Source of the DNA: Collimonas rhizosphaerae
GTDB lineage: Bacteria > Pseudomonadota > Gammaproteobacteria > Burkholderiales > Burkholderiaceae_D
Direction: 5' to 3'
Length of the DNA: 64,000 nucleotides
NCBI RefSeq assembly: GCF_038896935.1
Contig: NZ_JBANDC010000017.1
Span: 1 to 64,000, forward strand
The notes under the pieces were generated by a model. That model saw nothing but the letters and a program-made list of their open reading frames with translations, was not told the DNA's origin and searched no databases. A program made the translations under genes and the position numbers. Shown here piece by piece: positions 1-8,508 of this stretch (its first letter is position 1; each line of letters starts with the position of its first letter).

Positions 1-2469
1 GCCGGGATGTGGCAGCTCCGATTCTTCCGGTTCCCCGGGCTTTCCGGGTTCTTCGGGCTTTTCGGGTTCGTCGGGCTCACATCCGCCTTCGCAGACAAAG
101 GTATTTCCCAAGCGGTAATCCCAGTTCAGCTTACCGCCCGGCAGCAAGCTTTGCGACGGATCTGCCTCGCCCGGGCCGAAGGCATGCAAGGTGTACTGCC
201 ACGGGCCGGCAGCCACATAACCGCCCTTGAGCGCGAATGCACCGGCGTGAGAATCCCCGCCCACCTGCACAATGGAGATACCCTCATCGGCATTTACTTG
301 CCCGTTTTGACGCAGATCGGTCGGCGCCCCGCTGCCGGTCGGCTTGACTTCGATCAGGGTGGTGCCGGTGGCGTTGCCTTCAACCAGCAGGCGATCAGTG
401 TGCTGGTTAGCCAGCGCGCCGCCTTCGTTGAGCACGGTGTTCAAAGCCACTACGCCGTTCTGGCCAGTGATGTCGCCTTGCACAGTCAGCGTATGGTAGC
501 TGCCCGCCACCGGCGCAATAAATGAGATCAGGCCGGCATTGCTCAGATTCAGATTCTGCACCACCGAACTGTCAGTCATCTGCCATTCACTGCGGCTGTC
601 CACTGACATGTTACGCACAGTGCTGGTCATGCCGCTCCACAGCGATTGATCCTCCAACGATACATCGACGATGGCGTTGCCGTTGGCGATGATGTCGCCA
701 CTGGCCTTCACCTGGTTATTCATGCTGAATGTAGTCTGGGTGCCAGCGGCGGCATTGAGAAACACACCGATGCCGCTGCTGACCTGCGTACCGTTGAGCA
801 GATCGATGGCGACCTGCCCGCCGTTGGCGCCGCCGACCTGGATCGCTGCGCCCTGTGTGCTATGCAACGTACTGTTGCTGATCTGTGCCGTAGCCGCAGC
901 GCCATTTCCGCCAACCATCGATAACGCGCTGCCGTTCGCGCCGCTAGATTGGACGCTGGTATCGAGCAAGGTGGCGCTGGCGCCTGCATGGACCTGCACG
1001 CCCGACGCTGCATCGCCGCTGACCCGCACCGTACCGCCTTGCAGCGTCAGTGTACCGGCCTCGCCCGTCAGCGGATTACCTGACCGCAGGCCATCGCTGT
1101 TGACACCCTGCGTGCTGATCACATCGTCCTGACCGAGCAAGATCGTGGTATTTCCAGAAGCGGCCCAGACCGCCGGTGCGTCATCGCCACCGGTCGTGAT
1201 GCTGGCGTTGGCGAAGAGCATATCGGACTGCGAAACAAACAGACCGCTCGCACCGGTGCCGTGCGTGGCAATCGCGGTGCCATTCATGCTGGCCGATACA
1301 CCGACGCCAGTGTAACTTGCATTGAGATAGACTCCGTTGGCGTTGGCGCCGTAAGTCTGAATGCTACCGCCACTCGTCTGCAAGATGGTTCCCTGGCTGG
1401 CGCGCACGCCATCGGCCTGATCGCCCGTTGTCACGATATCCGTGTTGGATAGTGTTACCTGCGCCGTCCCTACTGCTCCACCACCCACTTGAATACCAGA
1501 ACTTCCCGTGCCAGCCGTGGAAATCGTACTGTTGGACAGCTGCAATGTGTTCTTTGCACCACCGACCACGACACCAATGCCGTTCGGACCGGTGCTGACA
1601 ATCTGCGTGTCATTCACCACTGTTCGGACGGACTCAACACCCAACGAGGAGATACTCAAACCAGAGCCGCCATTGCTGATGATCCGACTGCCATTAATCA
1701 CGGTATCCGTGGGAGTGCCAACATTGCCACCTGAGATAGCGACGCCACCTGCATCGGCCGAGATATCGACATTATTCAACTCGGTATAACCGTCTGACAC
1801 CATCACGCCTGCGCCGTTGTTGCTCGCCACGATGCTGCCGCCGTTCATGACGATGTTGATACCGTACCCGTGTATACCGACGGCGGGAATACCTGCCCCG
1901 CCGGAGGCCTGGATGGCGCTGTCGGTGATCTCAACGCGACTGCCATAGGCGCGGCCGAAATAGCTGCCGATGCCGACAATAACTCCCAGCTCAGGAACGA
2001 CGCCCGCCGTTGCCGACGCGTTGATCTGGCTGTTCGTCACGTACACCTGCGAGGGGCCAAAATCCGGGAGGCCTAAGAGAATACCCGTATCGCTCGCAGT
2101 AATAGTGGTGTTGCTGATGTTGACGCGCGCTCCACTGTCCGCCTGCACCCCGACTTTGGCATTGATGGTGCCGCCCTGAAAATCGATCAGGCTGCCGGCT
2201 CCGATGATGGACAGGCCTACGCCATTGACAGTGTTGGTATTAAGCACATTGACCAGACCGCTGGTGGCGATGGAGCCGCCGCCGAAGGCGCGCAGCGCGA
2301 AACCGGTGTTCGACTCGTAATCACCCGATGCAATAAGATCCACGCCGGGACCGGCCTGCAGCGGCGGATTGGCGGCATGGGCGGACGCCAATGCCATGGA
2401 CAGCAGGCTGCTGATGGCGAGGGCAAGGGTGTGCTTTCGGAATTTCGGCGGTAACGTCAGTGTTTTCAT
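1..2469 (-). CDS. Autotransporter adhesin, pertactin-like passenger (partial, C-terminus off left edge)
   Basis: The minus strand is open from the ATG at 2469 to the window edge: 823 codons with no stop. Residues 1-33 form a signal peptide (basic start, then LALAISSLLSMALASAHAA). About 700 residues follow of short, degenerate, Gly/Asn/Ser/Thr-rich repeats of the type 'xxNGxGIxVxGG' and 'VxISNTxIxASDTGI', as in right-handed beta-helix passengers. Near the left edge come the kind of conserved residues that close such passengers (LDYRLGNTFVCEGG-like) and an acidic Pro/Glu linker (EPEKPEEPGKPGEPEE). In pertactin-type autotransporters this linker precedes the outer-membrane beta-barrel, so the barrel should lie just left of the window. 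The role is probably surface adhesion or aggregation. Family assignment is good; ligand unknown. It stands alone, with its 5' region holding the paired TTAATTAA palindromes. Confidence 0.85.
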   Translation of the reverse strand, partial: MKTLTLPPKFRKHTLALAISSLLSMALASAHAANPPLQAGPGVDLIASGDYESNTGFALRAFGGGSIATSGLVNVLNTNTVNGVGLSIIGAGSLIDFQGGTINAKVGVQADSGARVNISNTTITASDTGILLGLPDFGPSQVYVTNSQINASATAGVVPELGVIVGIGSYFGRAYGSRVEITDSAIQASGGAGIPAVGIHGYGINIVMNGGSIVASNNGAGVMVSDGYTELNNVDISADAGGVAISGGNVGTPTDTVINGSRIISNGGSGLSISSLGVESVRTVVNDTQIVSTGPNGIGVVVGGAKNTLQLSNSTISTAGTGSSGIQVGGGAVGTAQVTLSNTDIVTTGDQADGVRASQGTILQTSGGSIQTYGANANGVYLNASYTGVGVSASMNGTAIATHGTGASGLFVSQSDMLFANASITTGGDDAPAVWAASGNTTILLGQDDVISTQGVNSDGLRSGNPLTGEAGTLTLQGGTVRVSGDAASGVQVHAGASATLLDTSVQSSGANGSALSMVGGNGAAATAQISNSTLHSTQGAAIQVGGANGGQVAIDLLNGTQVSSGIGVFLNAAAGTQTTFSMNNQVKASGDIIANGNAIVDVSLEDQSLWSGMTSTVRNMSVDSRSEWQMTDSSVVQNLNLSNAGLISFIAPVAGSYHTLTVQGDITGQNGVVALNTVLNEGGALANQHTDRLLVEGNATGTTLIEVKPTGSGAPTDLRQNGQVNADEGISIVQVGGDSHAGAFALKGGYVAAGPWQYTLHAFGPGEADPSQSLLPGGKLNWDYRLGNTFVCEGGCEPDEPEKPEEPGKPGEPEESELPHPG

Positions 2470-2550
2470 GGTTCTTTACAGTTGAAAGTGATGCCTGGAA
2501 TAAGCAACTCGCAACTATGCGGAACCGACTCGTCATTGAATGTAGGAAAA

Positions 2551-2586
2551 GCCTTAATTAAGGCAATGCCTAATCTTTAATTAAGG
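2551..2586. promoter_or_regulatory. Two tandem TTAATTAA palindromes upstream of the autotransporter
   Basis: GCCTTAATTAAGGC (2551-2564) is a perfect 14-bp palindrome. A second copy, CTTTAATTAAGG (2575-2586), has its centre 23 bp away, about two helical turns. They lie 80-120 bp upstream of the autotransporter ATG in a locally A+T-rich stretch. This is seen directly; a role as operator for a dimeric regulator is inference. Confidence 0.45.
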
Positions 2587-2626
2587 TAATTCTTAAATTA
2601 CTGCGAGAAACATGCGCAGAGGAAAC

Positions 2627-2650
2627 AAAAAAACCCGGCATGACGCCGGC
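2627..2650 (-). terminator. Rho-independent terminator of the fucose operon
   Basis: On the minus strand, GCCGGCGTCATGCCGGG is followed directly by seven T. The stem is CCGGC/GCCGG with a GTCAT loop. It lies about 85 bp past the stop of the last operon gene, on the correct strand. Confidence 0.75.
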
Positions 2651-2685
2651 TGCAACGCGAAAGGCGTAGGGCGTTACACTGAGTG

Positions 2686-2720
2686 CCGGCCCGACAGGGC
2701 TTGTCGCGCTATCGGGCCGG
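2686..2720. other. Inverted repeat in the 3' region of the fucose operon
   Basis: CCGGCCCGA (2686-2694) pairs perfectly with TCGGGCCGG (2712-2720) across a 17-nt loop. It sits between the stop at 2733 and the T-tract terminator. It could be a 3' stabilising hairpin or a bidirectional transcription barrier; no T-tract follows it directly. Confidence 0.45.
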
Positions 2721-2732
2721 ACTCAAGCCAGG

Positions 2733-3671
2733 TCAGTCGTACAGCACGGCAGCAATCTTCGGATCGTTGATGTTGCTCTTGTCGTACCAGTAGAAACCGG
2801 TGTCGATCACCTTGGGCAGTTTTTCTCCCTTGAGCGCCTTGACCGCGGCTTCTACCGTCTTGTAGCCGATACCGACCGGGTTCTGAGTGATGGCGCCGGC
2901 CATGCTGCCGTCCTTGATAGCGTCTTTCTGCTGCTTGCCGGAGTCGTAGCCGACGATCACCAGCTTGCGCTTCATTTCCTTGGCGCCGTTCAGCACGCCG
3001 ATCGCAGAACCTTCATTGGTGCCGAACGCGCCCTTGAGGCGTGGATAGGCTTGCAGGATGGACTTGGTGATCTCGGTCGATTTCAGCTGGTCGCCGCCGC
3101 CGTACTGGATGCTGACGATCTTGATCTTGGGATAAGCTTTCATGCGTTCCACAAAACCGTCGCGGCGGTCGATGCCGGTACGGCTGGTCTGGTCATGCGC
3201 GACTACCGCAACTTCGCCTTCCTTGCCGACCAGCTCGGCCATCTTGTCGGCCGCCAGCGCCGCTGCCGCCTTGTTGTCGGTGGTCGCGGTAGTCACCGGA
3301 ATATCGCTGTCCACGCCCGAGTCGAACGCAACGATAGGGATATGCGCGGCCTGGGCTTTCTTCAGCAACGGCAAGGCAGCCTTGCTGTCCAACGCGGCGA
3401 AGCCGATAGCCTTGGGCTTCTTGCCCAGCGCCGCCGACAGCATGTCGATCTGCTTGTCGACCATGGCTTCGGTTTCCGGCCCTTCGAACGACACCTTGAC
3501 ATTGTAGTCCTTGGCCGCCTGCTCCGAACCGGCCTTCACCGCTTGCCAGAACTGGTGCTGGAAGCCTTTCGAGATCAGGGGAATATAGGTATCCTCGGCT
3601 ACCGCCGCGGCGCTGAATCCCAGCGCAAGCGCCAGGCCGACGGCAATGTTCACTGCTCTTCTCTTTATCAT
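2733..3671 (-). CDS. Sugar ABC transporter periplasmic binding protein (RbsB family), probably L-fucose
   Basis: 312 aa with a clean signal peptide (MIKRRAVNIAVGLALALGFSAAAVA, cut before EDTYIP). The mature part is a type I sugar-binding fold of the ribose/galactose class: 'FAALDSKAALPLLKKAQ', 'IPIVAFDSGVDSD', 'FGTNEGSAIGVLNGAKE' and 'VGYDSG' are the usual strand-loop motifs. The ATG at 3671 is preferred over an upstream one at 3737 because GAGGAG lies 7 nt upstream and the signal peptide starts there. It is the last gene of the operon and follows the permease. Ligand assignment to L-fucose rests only on the four enzymes upstream. Confidence 0.88.
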   Translation of the reverse strand: MIKRRAVNIAVGLALALGFSAAAVAEDTYIPLISKGFQHQFWQAVKAGSEQAAKDYNVKVSFEGPETEAMVDKQIDMLSAALGKKPKAIGFAALDSKAALPLLKKAQAAHIPIVAFDSGVDSDIPVTTATTDNKAAAALAADKMAELVGKEGEVAVVAHDQTSRTGIDRRDGFVERMKAYPKIKIVSIQYGGGDQLKSTEITKSILQAYPRLKGAFGTNEGSAIGVLNGAKEMKRKLVIVGYDSGKQQKDAIKDGSMAGAITQNPVGIGYKTVEAAVKALKGEKLPKVIDTGFYWYDKSNINDPKIAAVLYD

Positions 3672-3752
3672 TTCAAGTCTCCTCTTGTGGTTATAAAACG
3701 GTGGGCCCGCTGCAGCAACCCGTAACATCGCCTGCAAAACCTGCTCTTCCTT

Positions 3753-4805
3753 TCACTGGCGCCGGCGGCGCAGGATATCCATGTAGACCGCCAGGATGAT
3801 GATGACGCCGGTCACCACGGTCTGCCATTCCTGCGCCACCGACATCATGCGCAAGCCGTTGATCAGCACGCTCATGATGAAAGCGCCGATGATGGTGCCG
3901 AGGATGGTGCCGGTGCCGCCCGAAAGCGAAGTGCCGCCGATCACCACCGCGGCAATCGCGTCCAGCTCATAACCCTGCCCCAGCGCCGGCTGCGCCGAGT
4001 TCAGGCGCGACGCAATCAGCAGCCCGGCGATGCCGCAGATGGCGCCGCCGACGGTATACACCGCCACTTTCCAGAAATCGACGTTGACGCCCGACAGCCG
4101 CAGCGCTTCTTCATTGCTGCCCAGCGCAAAGGTATAGCGGCCGAATATGGTCTTGTTGAGCACGATGCCGGCGGCGATAGCCACCAGGAACAGGATCAGC
4201 ACCGCATTCGGGATCGGCAAGGCGGGAATCAGGCTCCCAATCAGGGAATCCTGCGAGATCGCCGAAAATCCCTCCGTATCGTTGAAATAGATCGGCTTGG
4301 TGCCGGAGATCACCAGCGACAAGCCCTTGAGCAGCATCATCATGCCCAGCGTGGCGATGAAGGGTGGAATCTTCAGCTTGGCCACCAGCACGCCGGAAAT
4401 CCAGCCGCACAAGGCGCCGAACACGATCGCGGCAACGATACCGACGTAGAGCGGCATGCCCCAGTATGTCAGGAACACGCCGGCCATGACGGCGCAAAAA
4501 GTCATCAGGGTGCCGACCGACAGGTCGATGCCGGCAGTGATGATGACAAAGGTGCAGGCAATCGCCAGCACGCCGTTGACGGCAGTCGACTGCAGGATGC
4601 TCACCAGGTTATCGATTTCCAGGAAGTTCGGCGACGCAAAACTGAAAAACACCAGCAGCGCCAGCAGGCTGGCGAAGGCCAGCAGTTTCTGCCGCGTCGA
4701 AGGATGGAATATCTTTGCCTTGAGCGCCGCGAGCGGCCCTTGCCCGGCCAAGGGCGGCTTTGTCGGCGACAGCGGGTTCTGGGTATTTGCCATGGTGGTC
4801 TTCAT
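3753..4805 (-). CDS. Sugar ABC transporter permease (RbsC family)
   Basis: 350 aa, the usual size for RbsC/AraH-type permeases. A hydrophilic N-terminus of about 38 residues is followed by eight or more hydrophobic segments. Family motifs are visible: 'TAGIDLSVGTLM' in the first third, 'KLKIPPFIATLGMMM' in the middle and 'AVVIGGTSLSGGTGTILGT' near the C-terminus. It forms the inner-membrane channel of the importer, working with the ATPase upstream and the binding protein downstream. The start is uncertain (ATG at 4805 or 4793); neither has a strong Shine-Dalgarno sequence. Confidence 0.9.
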   Translation of the reverse strand: MKTTMANTQNPLSPTKPPLAGQGPLAALKAKIFHPSTRQKLLAFASLLALLVFFSFASPNFLEIDNLVSILQSTAVNGVLAIACTFVIITAGIDLSVGTLMTFCAVMAGVFLTYWGMPLYVGIVAAIVFGALCGWISGVLVAKLKIPPFIATLGMMMLLKGLSLVISGTKPIYFNDTEGFSAISQDSLIGSLIPALPIPNAVLILFLVAIAAGIVLNKTIFGRYTFALGSNEEALRLSGVNVDFWKVAVYTVGGAICGIAGLLIASRLNSAQPALGQGYELDAIAAVVIGGTSLSGGTGTILGTIIGAFIMSVLINGLRMMSVAQEWQTVVTGVIIILAVYMDILRRRRQ

Positions 4806-4839
4806 TCGATGTAAGTTATTCGGCAGGCGTTACCTGGAT

Positions 4840-6372
4840 TCAGGCTGCCGCGGGTTCGCGCAAGGTAGCCAGCTGCATGATCTTTTCCTGCGAGGCTTCG
4901 CCGGCCGAGAGTTCGCCGGTCACCCGGCCCTCGCACATGACCAGGATGCGGTGGCTCATGCGCAGCACTTCCGGCAGTTCCGACGAGATCATGACAATCG
5001 CCTTTCCTGCCGCCGCCAGCGTCGTGAGCAGCTTGTAGATTTCGCTCTTGGCGCCGATATCGATGCCGCGCGTCGGTTCGTCGAAAAACAGGATGTCGCA
5101 ATCGCGCAGCAGCCATTTGGCGATCACGATCTTTTGCTGGTTGCCGCCGGACAGCAGCCGCACCGGCTGGTCCACCGACGGCGTCTTGATGCTGAGCTGC
5201 CGCACGAAATCCTGGGCGGTGTCGCGGATCGCGGCCTGGTCCAGGAACAAGCCCTGGGTCAGGAACCGGTTCATGCTGGACATGGCGACGTTGGTCTTGA
5301 CGTCCAGCCCGGTCGCCAGCCCGAAGTGCTTGCGGTCTTCCGACAGGTAGCCTATGCCGTGCGCCACCGCATCCCGGGGCGACTTGATGGTCACCGTGGC
5401 GCCGTGCACCCGGATTTCCCCGGCGTCGAGGCGGTCGGCGCCGAAAATGGCGCGCGCGACTTCGGTGCGGCCGGCGCCCATCAGGCCGGCGAAACCGAGG
5501 ATTTCGCCTTTGCGCAGGCTGAAACTCACATCCTTGATGAACACGCCGCGCTGCAGTCCCTTGACTTCCAGCACGACGTCGTTACCGGAGGTGTCGGGAA
5601 TGGCCTGGCCAATGTTGTCAAGCTGGCGTCCCACCATCATGCCGATGATGGTTTCCATGGAAGTGGTGGCGGTGGGCACGGTGGCGATGTATTTGCCGTC
5701 GCGCATGACGGTGACGCGGTTGGAAATCTGCCGCAGTTCGTCCATCTTGTGCGAGATGTAGATGATGCCGACGCCATGCGACTGCAGCTGGCGGATGATG
5801 CGGAACAGGTCTTCGATTTCCGCATTGTTGAGCGCCGCCGTAGGCTCATCCATGATCAGCACGCGCGAATCGAAGGACAGCGCCTTGGCGATTTCCACCA
5901 TCTGCTGCTTGGCCACCGTCAGTTCGCTCACCAGCGTGCCTGGATCGAGGTCCAGCCGCATGCGTTCAAAAATCGCCTTGGTCTGCCGGTTCAATGCCTC
6001 TTCGTCAAGGAACAGGCCGTAGCGTCCGCGCGGCTCGCGGCCGATGAAAATGTTTTGCGCCGCGCTCAGGTGGTTCATCAGGTTGAGTTCCTGGTGAATG
6101 ATGCCGATGCCCAGCGCTTGCGCGGCGCGCGGCGTAGGAATCTCGACCGGCAGCCCCTCGACGCGGATTTCGCCGCTGTCCTTGGGATACACACCCGCCA
6201 GCACCTTCATCAGCGTCGATTTGCCGGCGCCGTTTTCCCCCATCAGCGCATGGACCTCGCCGCGCATCAGGTCGAAGCGGCAATTGTCGAGCGCCAGCAC
6301 GCCGGGAAAACGCTTGGTCACGTTTTCCAGCGAAATAAGGCAGTCAGGCGTAGGAATTTCTGGTTGCTGCAT
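4840..6372 (-). CDS. Sugar ABC transporter ATPase, two nucleotide-binding domains (RbsA/MglA family)
   Basis: 510 aa with tandem ABC domains. The first has Walker A GENGAGKST (about residues 45-53) and Walker B 'RVLIMDEPTAAL'. The second has the degenerate Walker A typical of this family (GLMGAGRTE), a canonical signature LSGGNQQK and Walker B 'DILFFDEPTRGIDIGAK'. Such proteins energise monosaccharide importers alone. The ATG at 6372 is chosen because GAGGG lies 6 nt upstream; an ATG four codons earlier contains that Shine-Dalgarno. It lies between the fucose dehydrogenase-like gene and the permease, with short gaps. Confidence 0.92.
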   Translation of the reverse strand: MQQPEIPTPDCLISLENVTKRFPGVLALDNCRFDLMRGEVHALMGENGAGKSTLMKVLAGVYPKDSGEIRVEGLPVEIPTPRAAQALGIGIIHQELNLMNHLSAAQNIFIGREPRGRYGLFLDEEALNRQTKAIFERMRLDLDPGTLVSELTVAKQQMVEIAKALSFDSRVLIMDEPTAALNNAEIEDLFRIIRQLQSHGVGIIYISHKMDELRQISNRVTVMRDGKYIATVPTATTSMETIIGMMVGRQLDNIGQAIPDTSGNDVVLEVKGLQRGVFIKDVSFSLRKGEILGFAGLMGAGRTEVARAIFGADRLDAGEIRVHGATVTIKSPRDAVAHGIGYLSEDRKHFGLATGLDVKTNVAMSSMNRFLTQGLFLDQAAIRDTAQDFVRQLSIKTPSVDQPVRLLSGGNQQKIVIAKWLLRDCDILFFDEPTRGIDIGAKSEIYKLLTTLAAAGKAIVMISSELPEVLRMSHRILVMCEGRVTGELSAGEASQEKIMQLATLREPAAA

Positions 6373-6391
6373 ATCTGCCCTCATGATGCAT

Positions 6392-7168
6392 TCAGGTCAA
6401 GGCGCGGTCGAGATGGCTATAGCCGCCGTCCACGTAGACCCATTGCCCGGTCGTATGCGCGGCGCGCTGCGACAACAGGAATACCGCGGTGTCTGCAATC
6501 TCTTCGGCCGTGGTGAGCCGTTTTCCGAGCGGTATCTTGCTGGTGATCGCGGCCAGTTTCTGCTCCGGATTGTCGAAACTGGCGATCCAGTTGCGGTACA
6601 GCGGCGTCATCACTTCGGCCGGGATCACGGCGTTGACCCGTACCCCATCGTTCGCCAGCGCGGCGGCCCATTCGCGCGTCAGCGCCAGCTGGCCACCTTT
6701 GGCGGCGCAATAGCCGCTGGTGTTGCCCTGGCCAGTGACGGCGGTTTTTGAAGAAATGTTCACGATGGCGCCGCGGCTGGCTTTCAAGTGCGGCACGCAG
6801 AAGTGCGCCATCGTGTAATAGTGGATCAGGTTCTTTTCAAGCGAGAGCACAAAAGCGGCCCGCCCGGCGTCGAGGCCGATGTTGTCGTTGATGCCGGCGT
6901 TGTTTACCAGGCCGTCCAGCTGGCCGAATTCTTCGACGGTCTCGGCCACGGCTTGCCGGCACTTGTCCTCATCCATCAGGTCGAGCTGGATGATGCGGGC
7001 CTTGTCTTGCAAAGCCAGCAACGCAGTCTTGAATTCGGGCGCCGGCTGGCTTTTGCCAAGGATTACCGGAATCGCGCCTTCCGCCGCCAGCTGCAGCGAG
7101 ATCGCAGCGCCTATCCCGGCGCCGCCGCCGGTCACGATCACTACCTTTCCAGCCAGATGTAGATCCAC
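6392..7168 (-). CDS. Short-chain dehydrogenase, probable L-fucose dehydrogenase
   Basis: 258 aa, classical SDR. The NAD(P) motif is TGGGAGIG (residues 13-20), NNAG is at 89-92, and the catalytic Ser (about 139), Tyr153 and Lys157 lie in 'NISSK...YCAAK'. The start is GTG at 7168 with GGAG 8 nt upstream. Members of this subgroup oxidise L-fucose C1 to L-fuconolactone, the first step of the non-phosphorylative route. The next genes in the operon encode the dehydratase and later enzymes, which supports this. Other aldose substrates (D-arabinose, L-galactose) are possible because these enzymes are often promiscuous. No lactonase gene is present nearby. Confidence 0.78.
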   Translation of the reverse strand: MDLHLAGKVVIVTGGGAGIGAAISLQLAAEGAIPVILGKSQPAPEFKTALLALQDKARIIQLDLMDEDKCRQAVAETVEEFGQLDGLVNNAGINDNIGLDAGRAAFVLSLEKNLIHYYTMAHFCVPHLKASRGAIVNISSKTAVTGQGNTSGYCAAKGGQLALTREWAAALANDGVRVNAVIPAEVMTPLYRNWIASFDNPEQKLAAITSKIPLGKRLTTAEEIADTAVFLLSQRAAHTTGQWVYVDGGYSHLDRALT

Positions 7169-7214
7169 TTTGCCGTCTCCATTCTTATTTGTTTTATTTA
7201 CAGTATGCGCTTTG

Positions 7215-8492
7215 CTAGCCGCGGAACTGGTATTGCTGCAGCGATTCAGGCTTCATCGTAATCGAAAAACCCGGCGCCGTCGGCGGCATGTAGGACGCAT
7301 TGCGGATCACGCAGGGATCGACGAAGTGTTCGTGCAGATGGTCGACATATTCGGTGACGCGCCCTGCCTTGCTGCCCGAAATGCAGACATAGTCGATCAT
7401 CGACAGGTGCTGCACATATTCGCACAGGCCGACGCCGCCCGCATGCGGGCACACCGGCAGCTTGTATTTGGCCGCCATCAGCAGCACCGCCAGTATTTCA
7501 TTGACGCCGCCAAGGCGGCAAGAATCGATCTGCACCACGTCGATCGCGCCGCGCATGATGAACTGCTTGAAGATGATGCGGTTCTGGCACATTTCGCCGG
7601 TGGCGACCTTGACCGCGCCTATGCCTTCGCGGATTTTGCGGTGGCCTTCGACGTCGTCCGGGCTGGTCGGCTCTTCGATGAACCAGGGCCGGGCAAACGC
7701 CAGCTGGTTGACCCAGTCGATAGCCTGGTCGACTTCCCATACCTGGTTGGCGTCTATCATCAGCTGGCGGTCCTGGCCGATCACCTCGCGGGCGATGGTG
7801 ACGCGGCGGATATCGTCTTCCAGGTCGCGCCCGACCTTGAGCTTGACATGGTTGAAGCCGTTGTCGATGGCTTCCTGGCACAGCCGGCGCAGCTTGGCGT
7901 CCTCATAACCCAGCCAGCCGGCGGAAGTGGTGTAGCACGGATAGCCGTCCTGCTGCAGCAAGCGGATGCGTTCAGCCTTGCCCGGTTCCTGCGCGCGCAG
8001 CAGGGCCAGCGCTTCCTCCGGCGTGATGCAGTCGGTCAGGTAGCGGAAATCGATGGCGCGCACCAGTTCCTCGGGCGACATGTCGGTCACCAGCTGCCAC
8101 AGCGGCTTGCCTTCCGCCTTGGCCCACAAGTCCCAGACGGCATTGACCACGGCGCCGGTAGCCAGGTGGATGGCGCCCTTGTCGGGGCCGATCCAGCGCA
8201 GCTGGCTGTCGGAGGTGATGTGGCGCCAGAAGCGCCCCATGTCAGCGCTGATCCAGTCCAGCTTGAGGCCGACCACCAGGTGTTCCATGGCCTTGATCGC
8301 CGCACAGCAAATTTCATTGCCGCGGCCGATGGTGAAAGTCAGGCCGTGGCCTTCCAGCCCGGGCTGGTCGGTTTCCAGAACGACGTAGGCGGCGGAATAA
8401 TCGGGGTCCGGGTTCATCGCATCCGAGCCGTCCAGCATTTGCGAGGTCGGGAACCGCACGTCCAGTACGCGTATTGATCGAATTGTCGTCAT
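7215..8492 (-). CDS. L-fuconate dehydratase (enolase superfamily)
   Basis: 425 aa, mandelate racemase subgroup of the enolase superfamily. The catalytic set is intact: KLK (Lys217, Lys219), metal ligands Asp247 (LMIDANQ), Glu273/274 (FIEEPTSPDD) and Glu300 (VATGEMCQNR), and the general acid/base His350 (VCPHAGG). The N-terminal capping domain starts TIRSIRVLDVRFPTS with 'DGSDAMNPDPDYS', typical of fuconate dehydratases. It converts L-fuconate to 2-keto-3-deoxy-L-fuconate in the cytoplasm. The spacing of the active-site residues matches the characterised Xanthomonas enzyme to within one residue, from memory. It is 17 nt from the upstream hydrolase gene, so translation is probably coupled. Confidence 0.92.
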   Translation of the reverse strand: MTTIRSIRVLDVRFPTSQMLDGSDAMNPDPDYSAAYVVLETDQPGLEGHGLTFTIGRGNEICCAAIKAMEHLVVGLKLDWISADMGRFWRHITSDSQLRWIGPDKGAIHLATGAVVNAVWDLWAKAEGKPLWQLVTDMSPEELVRAIDFRYLTDCITPEEALALLRAQEPGKAERIRLLQQDGYPCYTTSAGWLGYEDAKLRRLCQEAIDNGFNHVKLKVGRDLEDDIRRVTIAREVIGQDRQLMIDANQVWEVDQAIDWVNQLAFARPWFIEEPTSPDDVEGHRKIREGIGAVKVATGEMCQNRIIFKQFIMRGAIDVVQIDSCRLGGVNEILAVLLMAAKYKLPVCPHAGGVGLCEYVQHLSMIDYVCISGSKAGRVTEYVDHLHEHFVDPCVIRNASYMPPTAPGFSITMKPESLQQYQFRG

Positions 8493-8508
8493 CGTGGTTC
8501 TCTCTGGT

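Noticed and set aside
7..2179. Several plus-strand frames of 60-170 codons
   Set aside because: They are antisense to the long open autotransporter frame, which has a signal peptide and repeat structure across the whole interval.
4456..6516. A 686-codon open frame on the plus strand
   Set aside because: Antisense to the fucose importer ATPase and the end of the permease; low-complexity His/Gln/Arg composition and no recognisable domain.
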